The position numbers were made by a program, and so were the translations under genes. Of a stretch of 64,000 bases of DNA, positions 58,067 through 64,000 are shown piece after piece (positions within the stretch are counted from its first letter, which is position 1; the number at the start of each line of letters is the position of its first letter). The DNA is from DASZWJ01 sp963813895. GTDB lineage: Bacteria > Pseudomonadota > Gammaproteobacteria > JAURND01. The stretch spans positions 434,001-498,000 of the forward strand of contig CAWFAS010000001.1 of NCBI GenBank assembly GCA_963813895.1, in the 5' to 3' direction. The notes under the pieces are model-generated. The model saw only the letters and a program-made list of their open reading frames with translations, did no database searches and was not told where the DNA came from.

Positions 58067-58948
58067 TTATCGTAGTATTTCTAGGGCTAATTGCCGTAGC
58101 ATATCCGCTTTTTCGTTGCAGGTTGCCAGTGCTTGTAATGCTTCTTTCCGTAATGCACTCACGCGCATTTTTGCTGGCGCTATCCCCAACACGAAAGGGT
58201 AGGTTGGCTTGTCATGTTTATAATCATTGCCGGGCTGTTTGCCTAAGCTAGCTACATCTCCTTCAATGTCCAGGATATCGTCCTGAATTTGAAATGCCAG
58301 TCCTAAATGCCGAATATAGTCTCTGAGGGAATGCGCCCACTCAGTATGAGAAGTGTTAGCAGCTAATATACCCATTTCTATACTGGCGGCAAATAGCGCG
58401 CCAGTTTTAAGACGATGCAAAGCCTCAACGTTATCTGCGGCTAAGGGTTTGCCCGTGGCTTCTAAATCCAGTGCCTGGCCGCCCGCCATGCCGTAAGAAC
58501 CGCTGGCCTGTGCTAAAGCTTGAATCATACGCAGCCGTTGCTCTGCAGAATTTTGGTCTGGGCCATTTGCTATTACTTGAAACGCCAGGGATTGAAGTGC
58601 GTCACCCGCCAAAATAGCGGTAGCTTCATCAAAGGCTCTATGACAAGTAGGTTGACCGCGTCGCAAGTCATCATCATCCATAGCCGGGAGATCATCATGA
58701 ACCAGGGAATAGGCATGGATCAATTCAACGGCTGCTGCGGGAATATCTAAATGCGTTAGTGGGGCGCCCAATGCCTCGCCAGCTGCATAGACTAGTAATG
58801 GGCGCAAGCGTTTACCCCCGTTTAAAACGGCGTAACGCATCGCTGTGTGCAAGCGAGTGGGTTCTGTATCCGCAGGAGGTAGGATGTTTTGCAATACCTG
58901 CTCAATGCGTTCACGATGGAGTTTGGCAAATTCAGCCCAAGAGGTCAC
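58067..58948 (-). CDS. ispA: Farnesyl diphosphate synthase (polyprenyl synthetase)
   Basis: IspA extends dimethylallyl diphosphate to farnesyl diphosphate. The 293-residue protein has the first aspartate-rich motif HDDLPAMDDDDLRRGQPTCH and the second IQDDILDIEGD, with GGKRLRPLLVYAAG near the N terminus. The GTG start overlaps the xseB stop (GTGA), indicating coupled translation. The xseB-ispA-dxs order is the classic gammaproteobacterial operon. Confidence 0.96.
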   Translation of the reverse strand: MTSWAEFAKLHRERIEQVLQNILPPADTEPTRLHTAMRYAVLNGGKRLRPLLVYAAGEALGAPLTHLDIPAAAVELIHAYSLVHDDLPAMDDDDLRRGQPTCHRAFDEATAILAGDALQSLAFQVIANGPDQNSAEQRLRMIQALAQASGSYGMAGGQALDLEATGKPLAADNVEALHRLKTGALFAASIEMGILAANTSHTEWAHSLRDYIRHLGLAFQIQDDILDIEGDVASLGKQPGNDYKHDKPTYPFVLGIAPAKMRVSALRKEALQALATCNEKADMLRQLALEILR

Positions 58949-59196
58949 TCGATTTCATCCACAGTCGGTTCATACGGAGTTAATATCTGCTGGCCATTTT
59001 TTTCCAAAAGAATTTCAACTTTCTGTTCGGCGGTTTTAAGTGCTTGCTGACATTGGCGGGTCAAGGATATACCGCGTTCAAAGTCAGTGAGAGACTCTTC
59101 GAGGCTAATGCCGCCGCGCTCCATTTTTTCTACCAATTGGTTAAGTTCAGCCAGAGCAGCCTCAAAGTTAAAATCGTCATTTTTTTTACTTGCCAT
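58945..59196 (-). CDS. xseB: Exodeoxyribonuclease VII small subunit
   Basis: XseB is the small subunit of a single-strand-specific exonuclease, with several copies per large subunit. The 83 residues form two helices: FNFEAALAELNQLVEKMERGGISLEESL and ERGISLTRQCQQALKTAEQKVEIL, the family pattern. It heads the xseB-ispA-dxs operon. Confidence 0.95.
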   Translation of the reverse strand: MASKKNDDFNFEAALAELNQLVEKMERGGISLEESLTDFERGISLTRQCQQALKTAEQKVEILLEKNGQQILTPYEPTVDEIE

Positions 59197-59263
59197 GGAA
59201 TATCTCGAGAGAAAATTTGCGGTTATTGTAAGCGATTTGTCACATTAATGGAAAAATTCGTTG

Positions 59264-60607
59264 TTAGGCCTCACTGATACGAATCATATTTAAGAGCGCT
59301 TTTTTTGCATCAGCAACTAATTGCTGTTGCTCAGCTTCACTTAGCCTTTGGCGGCGGCCAGTAAATTCATTGACCACATCTCCAGGCTTTACCTGATTGT
59401 AGGGAGGGGCTTTACCCTGTCGCAGCAGATCCAATAGCGCTACCAGATGGGGTGGATCATTGCGCGACATGGTGGCGCAGCCGCAACCCATGCCACTCTC
59501 GTCAGATAGCTGAGCATTACCCACATTCACCACGGTGATCCCTTTAGCAGCAGCAGCTTGCTTTAAATTTTCAACCATATGATTTTCAGTCCCTATGGCA
59601 TATTTTGCGGTGTGAGCGCGATCCTGCATGACTTGATCCCAGATGAAGGCAGTAGAGCCGGCTGTATCAGCGATATCCACCACAGTTTTTCTGCATTCCG
59701 GATGAGCAATGACGTGATAACCTTGTCGTTGCCAGTAGGTTACCATTTCCGGTTGATAATAAGTGTGTACACCACACTGGCTGGAAAATAAAATAAGCTG
59801 CGCATTGTCAAAATGCTGCAAGGTAGTGGCGTCTTGCGTGGTTAAGCGGTAATGAGCCCCTTCCGTTCCCGCTGGCCAATAAGCGATTTTTTTTGCTGGA
59901 ATACCCACCCAGCCGGCAGCATTTTCGCCCATGTGTCGGTCGGGGATAAACAGGATTTTTTTATTTTGTGCCATTGCCCAAGTAAAAATTTTCTTAACGT
60001 TGCTACTGGTACATACCACACCCTCTTGTGCACCGGTTAAAGCTTTAACACGTCCTGAAGTATTCATGTAGCAGATGGGGAGAATATTTTCTTTCCCATA
60101 ACGTTCATTTAATTCTAAAAAAGCGGGTTCTACCATGAAATCTTTAGCAAACATTTCCATAGTACAACCGGCTTTAGGATTGGTGATATACACTTGTTGG
60201 TGTGGCAGGGCCAGCAGGCTGACGGCTTCTGCCATAAAATGTACGGCGGATTTAACTATGATGGATTTTTCGGGCCTGCGAGATGCAATGACAGATAATT
60301 GGTAAGAGTCACCGATATATCCCCCCAACTGCTCGATTAGTTTTACGATTTCACCGCCCATATAATAATGTGCGAGCAGCAACAACGACTCACCAAAATG
60401 TTGTTGTGCAGCAGTGATATAAGGCCGCATCCAATTCAATACCGTTTGAAACTGGCGATTAGGTAATGCTAAATATTCTTCAGCATAGGGGATGAACTCA
60501 GCTTGATACCAATCCAGTGGATAATCGTTCTGACATAGCTCCATGTCAGCTGGAACTAACAATTGTGTTTGCGGGAGGGTGAATTCAGAGGTAGAACTAA
60601 GGGACAT
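59264..60607 (-). CDS. nadA: Quinolinate synthase NadA, long form
   Basis: NadA condenses iminoaspartate with dihydroxyacetone phosphate to quinolinate using a 4Fe-4S cluster. Conserved elements are LLLAHYYMGGEIVKLIEQLGGYIGDS, NPKAGCTMEMFA, CYMNTSGRVKAL, VCTSSNVKKIF, LFIPDRHMGEN, VIAHPECRKTVVDIAD and SGMGCGCATMSRN; three cysteines can serve as cluster ligands. At 447 residues it is longer than the ~350-residue E. coli enzyme. The extra length is an N-terminal arm of about 70 residues and a C-terminal tail. It follows nadB by 44 bp. Confidence 0.94.
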   Translation of the reverse strand: MSLSSTSEFTLPQTQLLVPADMELCQNDYPLDWYQAEFIPYAEEYLALPNRQFQTVLNWMRPYITAAQQHFGESLLLLAHYYMGGEIVKLIEQLGGYIGDSYQLSVIASRRPEKSIIVKSAVHFMAEAVSLLALPHQQVYITNPKAGCTMEMFAKDFMVEPAFLELNERYGKENILPICYMNTSGRVKALTGAQEGVVCTSSNVKKIFTWAMAQNKKILFIPDRHMGENAAGWVGIPAKKIAYWPAGTEGAHYRLTTQDATTLQHFDNAQLILFSSQCGVHTYYQPEMVTYWQRQGYHVIAHPECRKTVVDIADTAGSTAFIWDQVMQDRAHTAKYAIGTENHMVENLKQAAAAKGITVVNVGNAQLSDESGMGCGCATMSRNDPPHLVALLDLLRQGKAPPYNQVKPGDVVNEFTGRRQRLSEAEQQQLVADAKKALLNMIRISEA

Positions 60608-60651
60608 AAGTATACTCCGGGCAGGTCGGTTAGGGCTTCTTACATAAGCCC

Positions 60652-62301
60652 TTAAACAGTATTCAATGCGAAATCATTATTAGATTGAAAAACAGTTTCC
60701 TCAAAACAGCTAGACTTCTGTGGAAAATCCTCGCGATAATGCCCACCCCTGCTTTCCCTGCGTTGTAGGGCTGAGCGTACAATCAGTTCGGATAGCAAGA
60801 TAATATTTCGCAACTCCAGTAGGTCGCGAGTGATAACGTGCTTCCAATAATATTCCTCCACCATTTGCCGACGCGTCAAAATTAATTGTAATAAATCTTT
60901 TAATCCGGCTTCCGTGCGCACAATGCCAGCATAGGAGGTCATTTCCCCGCGCAAGCCATGCCAGTGGGCATTGATCTGGCTTGCGCGGCGCAGGTCAGTG
61001 ACACCTTGTGAATCCCAGTCGCGCGGCAGATGATGCACAGCCAGCGGTCGTTCAATCCAGCTAAGACAATCTTTTGCAGCACTGCTGGCCATAACGCCCG
61101 CTTCCAGGAGGGAATTGCTAGCCAGCCGATTTGCGCCATGCAAACCAGAAAATGCGACTTCACCTATAGCATACAGACGATGTTTGTCAGTTCTGCCATG
61201 GGTATCAGCCAGAATACCGCCACAAAGGTAATGCGCAGCTGGTACTACGGGCACCATATCTTGGCTCATATCTATACCTAGCTCAAACAAGGTATTAAAT
61301 ATATTGGGGAAATGCTTTTCTAAAAAAGGCCTGGAGCGGTGAGTTATATCTAAATAGACATAATTGTGCGCGCTATTTTCGATTTCTGTGAATATGGCAC
61401 GAGCGACTATATCACGAGTGGCAAGTTCTTTGCGCAGAGGAGCATAGCGCTGCATAAAACGCTCCCGGGTATCCGGCAAGCGTAAGTATCCGCCCTCGCC
61501 GCGTACGGCTTCTGAAATTAAAAAGTTATGGTATTGGCGGTGATAAAGTAACGTCGGGTGAAATTGATAGAATTCCATATTGCCTACCCGGGCTCCCGCC
61601 CGATAGGCCATCGCGACACCATCGCCGGTAGCGACATCGGGATTAGTCGTATAACGATAAGTTTTACCCGCTCCACCTGTGGCCAAAACCACTGCCGGCG
61701 CAAAAAAAGTGTGAATTAGTCCTTGACCTATATCCAACACATAAGCTCCTACCACTTCGCCATAGTCGCCAGGCTGATGGCGGGAAGTTTGTAGCAACAA
61801 ATTAACGGCCACATGGTGCTCAAAACAGATAATATTAGGTTGACTCTTAACGCGGGCTGTAAGCGCGTTGATCATTTCACGACCGGTGTGGTCGCCGCAG
61901 TGGAAAATGCGGCGTTGGGTATGGCCGCCTTCTTGTGCTAGATCGGGTTGGCCTGCGGTATTAGTATCAAATTTTACACCATAATTTTGTAAGTTTTGGA
62001 TAAGTTGTTTGCCTGCGGGCAGGATTTTTTGTATGGCCTCTTTATTGCCCAAGCCATCGCCGGAAGCCAAAGTGTCTTCAATATGCTGCGCTATAGAATC
62101 CTCTGGGCTGTAAACAGAAGCGATGCCTCCTTGGGCATAAAAACTATTAGACTCGCAAAGTGCGGTTTTACAAACTAATGCTATTCGGGTTAGGGGGCGC
62201 AAGCGCAGCAATTCGAGAGAAAATAACAATCCTGACAAGCCGCTACCTATCACTAATACATCAAAAAATTCACGGGCGCCCCGTTGGGAAATAGTATTCA
62301 T
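60652..62301 (-). CDS. nadB: L-aspartate oxidase NadB
   Basis: NadB is a flavoprotein that oxidises aspartate to iminoaspartate, the substrate of NadA. The 549-residue protein shows FDVLVIGSGLSGLLFSLELL (FAD), SNSFYAQGGIASVY, EGGHTQRRIFHCGDHTGREM, LATGGAGKTYRYTTNPDVATGDG, YQFHPTLLY, AAHYLCGGILADTHGRT and GANRLASNSLLEA. It overlaps nadC by four bases (ATGA). With nadC and nadA it forms a complete de novo quinolinate-to-nicotinate-mononucleotide cluster. Confidence 0.96.
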   Translation of the reverse strand: MNTISQRGAREFFDVLVIGSGLSGLLFSLELLRLRPLTRIALVCKTALCESNSFYAQGGIASVYSPEDSIAQHIEDTLASGDGLGNKEAIQKILPAGKQLIQNLQNYGVKFDTNTAGQPDLAQEGGHTQRRIFHCGDHTGREMINALTARVKSQPNIICFEHHVAVNLLLQTSRHQPGDYGEVVGAYVLDIGQGLIHTFFAPAVVLATGGAGKTYRYTTNPDVATGDGVAMAYRAGARVGNMEFYQFHPTLLYHRQYHNFLISEAVRGEGGYLRLPDTRERFMQRYAPLRKELATRDIVARAIFTEIENSAHNYVYLDITHRSRPFLEKHFPNIFNTLFELGIDMSQDMVPVVPAAHYLCGGILADTHGRTDKHRLYAIGEVAFSGLHGANRLASNSLLEAGVMASSAAKDCLSWIERPLAVHHLPRDWDSQGVTDLRRASQINAHWHGLRGEMTSYAGIVRTEAGLKDLLQLILTRRQMVEEYYWKHVITRDLLELRNIILLSELIVRSALQRRESRGGHYREDFPQKSSCFEETVFQSNNDFALNTV

Positions 62302-63176
62302 GCGAGTTGGCCTATGGATTGCATTGATAAATCAACTTGACCTGCGCCATAGGTTAATTCACCAACGGAAGCATAGTTAACGCCGGTCTCGGCGATATCC
62401 AGAATGGAATCCAGTGAAATGTTCCCCGACGCTTCCGTATCAAAAATGCGCTGACAAGCGGCAACGCAAGTCCGCATATTGGCAAGGGTCATGTTATCCA
62501 AAAGCACTCGATTGACTTTTGTTTGTCCTAGGGACAACACTGTGTCCAGTTCCTTTATAGTACGAACTTCGACGATGACTGGAAGAGATTGTAGGGTAAG
62601 CTCGGGTAATTTTTTTATGGTTTGCTCCATGCCACCCAATAAATCGACGTGAGTATCTTTCACCATGATGGCATCAAACAAGCCCATACGATGATTAACG
62701 CCGCCCCCACAATAAACTGCATATTTTTCCAAACGACGCAAACCAGGTGAGGTTTTGCGGGTGTCGAGTATTTTCAAAGCGCTGCCTTTAATACGGTCTA
62801 CATACTTGGCTGTCAGTGTGGCTATGGCGCACAAATGCCGCAGGAAGTTTAATGCGGTTCGTTCTCCCTTTAAAAGTGTGATGGCATCACCTTCAATAAT
62901 TAACAATTCTTCATCGGGGTGTAACCGTTGGCCATCAACATATGAGGTGCGGATATTGCAGTGTGGAGAAAGCTGTGCGAACAGCAGGCGCAACCATTCA
63001 ATACCGCAAATAGTGATGCATTCTTTGTGTTTGGAGAGAATTTTTGCCTGGTAGCGACGATTATCTGCTACGGGAAATAACCATTCGGAGGTATTATCCC
63101 GGCGCGGAACTCCCAAATCCTCATCTAAAGCAAGGTTAAGTACTGTGAGATCTAAATGATCGGGTTTCCAGGACAT
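62298..63176 (-). CDS. nadC: Nicotinate-nucleotide diphosphorylase (quinolinate phosphoribosyltransferase)
   Basis: NadC converts quinolinate and PRPP to nicotinate mononucleotide. The protein contains LALDEDLGVPRRDNTS, GERTALNFLRHLCAIATLT, LDTRKTSPGLRRLEKYAVYCGGGVNHRMGLFDAIMVKDTHV, and EASGNISLDSILDIAETGVNYASVGELT, all typical. I start at ATG 63176 (292 residues) with AGGA upstream. The longer frame from 63224 would overlap the preceding gene and adds residues unlike the family. It is first in nadC-nadB-nadA, five bases after the glycosyltransferase stop. Confidence 0.95.
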   Translation of the reverse strand: MSWKPDHLDLTVLNLALDEDLGVPRRDNTSEWLFPVADNRRYQAKILSKHKECITICGIEWLRLLFAQLSPHCNIRTSYVDGQRLHPDEELLIIEGDAITLLKGERTALNFLRHLCAIATLTAKYVDRIKGSALKILDTRKTSPGLRRLEKYAVYCGGGVNHRMGLFDAIMVKDTHVDLLGGMEQTIKKLPELTLQSLPVIVEVRTIKELDTVLSLGQTKVNRVLLDNMTLANMRTCVAACQRIFDTEASGNISLDSILDIAETGVNYASVGELTYGAGQVDLSMQSIGQLA

Positions 63177-63180
63177 GTAA

Positions 63181-64000
63181 TTAAATTCCTCGGTTATCGT
63201 TACACAAGCCCACCAGCCGTTCAAATGCGTTCAATACTTGATTGACTGTAATAAAATATTTCCAGCCGCGTTCCTTAAGTGGGCGTATTATTAAGGGCAT
63301 CCAGGGTAATACCACTTCACCCACTGCCCAGTCCGGTCGCCAGCGTTGCATAATTTTACGTCGTTGCATCAGCGAAACCGTGGGGATGCCGAGATTAGAT
63401 GCCAAATGGCCTATGCCGGAATCATTACCAATAAACCATCCACAGCCGTATAAATATTGGGCCAGATTATCTAAAGAATCCGTGGTTGTAATAGTAAATC
63501 CTTGTTGTTCAATTTGTGAAACCTGAGATTTCTCTGTGGGGGCAATCACAAACTCGGGTTGGTAACCGCGCAGCTGTAATTGGGTCCCTAAGGCAATAAA
63601 GCGGTTGGGCAGCCAGCATTTGGATGGTTCTGATGCTGTTGGATGGATAATGATGCGTTGTCTATCTGCACGCAATTGTAACCCAGGGGGGGCAATTAAA
63701 CCATTGTCGGACACTACGTCTGCAAGAGCTAACAGTTCGCTGCAGACGGCCATCTGTATGGCAACCATGGAAATTTGCTGCCGGTATAATAAAAAATGGT
63801 CCAACACAACTACGCGAGGGTGCCATTGCTCCGCTTGAAATAAAACATCACGTGGGTAGCTGTGTAACAATAAATCAAATGTTAATAAGACTTCTTTGCC
63901 ATGAGCAGCCTCAGGATAAGGTTTTATACAGACTTCTGGAAACCAACGTTGTAATCCCAAAAGGTAATTGCTAAAAACAGTCACCTGGTAGCCATTGCGT
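63181..64000 (-). CDS. Glycosyltransferase family 9 (heptosyltransferase-like), partial at right edge
   Basis: The open frame continues through the window edge. The first visible codons read RNGYQVTVFSNYLLGL, the beginning of a GT9 N-terminal Rossmann domain, so the true start lies beyond 64000. The C-terminal half shows IIIHPTASEPSKCWLPNRFIALG, FVIAPTEKSQV and FIGNDSGIGHLASNLGIPTVSL, the conserved nucleotide-sugar site of heptosyltransferases. It may act in LPS core synthesis together with hldD, though acceptor and donor are unknown. It ends five bases before nadC. Confidence 0.85.
   Translation of the reverse strand, partial: RNGYQVTVFSNYLLGLQRWFPEVCIKPYPEAAHGKEVLLTFDLLLHSYPRDVLFQAEQWHPRVVVLDHFLLYRQQISMVAIQMAVCSELLALADVVSDNGLIAPPGLQLRADRQRIIIHPTASEPSKCWLPNRFIALGTQLQLRGYQPEFVIAPTEKSQVSQIEQQGFTITTTDSLDNLAQYLYGCGWFIGNDSGIGHLASNLGIPTVSLMQRRKIMQRWRPDWAVGEVVLPWMPLIIRPLKERGWKYFITVNQVLNAFERLVGLCNDNRGI

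Overview
The window looks like chromosomal DNA of a host-associated gammaproteobacterium of the order Legionellales (Legionella/Coxiella/Rickettsiella/Berkiella relatives). The strongest evidence is an icmW–icmX locus of a Dot/Icm type IVB secretion system near 21–23 kb, together with ankyrin and Sel1 repeat proteins of the kind such bacteria translocate, a moderately AT-rich composition, many decayed genes and several families of short palindromic repeats. The gene content is otherwise gammaproteobacterial: dnaA-dnaN-recF, zapA–6S RNA–fau, dprA-smg-topA, rplM-rpsI-sspA-sspB and glyQ-glyS. I cannot name the genus.

Layout. 0–3.8 kb: a minus-strand operon of an unrecognised 640-aa protein, an MFS transporter and a diverged serine-hydroxymethyltransferase-like enzyme that runs off the left edge. 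4–12.2 kb: accessory DNA ending at a tRNA-Met gene. It holds a GFA-like protein, a hypothetical protein, a Sel1 protein, a HigBA-like toxin–antitoxin pair whose toxin frame is broken, and relics of an Rpn nuclease, a YhhQ transporter, an IS1380-type transposase, an alpha/beta hydrolase, a condensation-domain protein and an unrecognised family. 12.5–14 kb: pdxS-pdxT (PLP synthesis). 14.2–15.5 kb: a 181-bp MITE and an intact Rpn gene. 16–20.7 kb: dnaA, dnaN, recF (containing two parS-like palindromes) and hldD; gyrB does not follow recF. 20.8–22.9 kb: icmW, a proline-rich secreted protein and icmX. 23–30 kb: a biotin-dependent carboxylase alpha subunit, an M50 protease, a second MITE and a ThiXYZ-like transporter operon interrupted by a two-gene DUF1828-type module with its own palindromic operator. 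30–44.9 kb: housekeeping genes (def, fmt, ahcY, ychF, ssp, ribosomal proteins, HU-like protein, zapA, 6S RNA, fau, rnpB, topA, smg, dprA). 45–50.2 kb: glyQ, glyS, an ATP-grasp protein and tsaC. 50.2–56 kb: an AbiE relic, a 1335-aa ankyrin/coiled-coil membrane protein and a Sel1 protein, both effector candidates. 56–64 kb: dxs-ispA-xseB, nadA-nadB-nadC and a partial family 9 glycosyltransferase.

How the parts fit. Core genes lie in compact, often overlapping operons. Accessory DNA is concentrated left of the tRNA-Met gene and around 50–56 kb. Cofactor synthesis is prominent: PLP, NAD, isoprenoid precursors and thiamine-precursor uptake. The Dot/Icm pieces make the repeat proteins plausible translocated effectors, but nothing in the sequence proves translocation. 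All family calls are by eye from motifs and remembered homologues; no database was searched.
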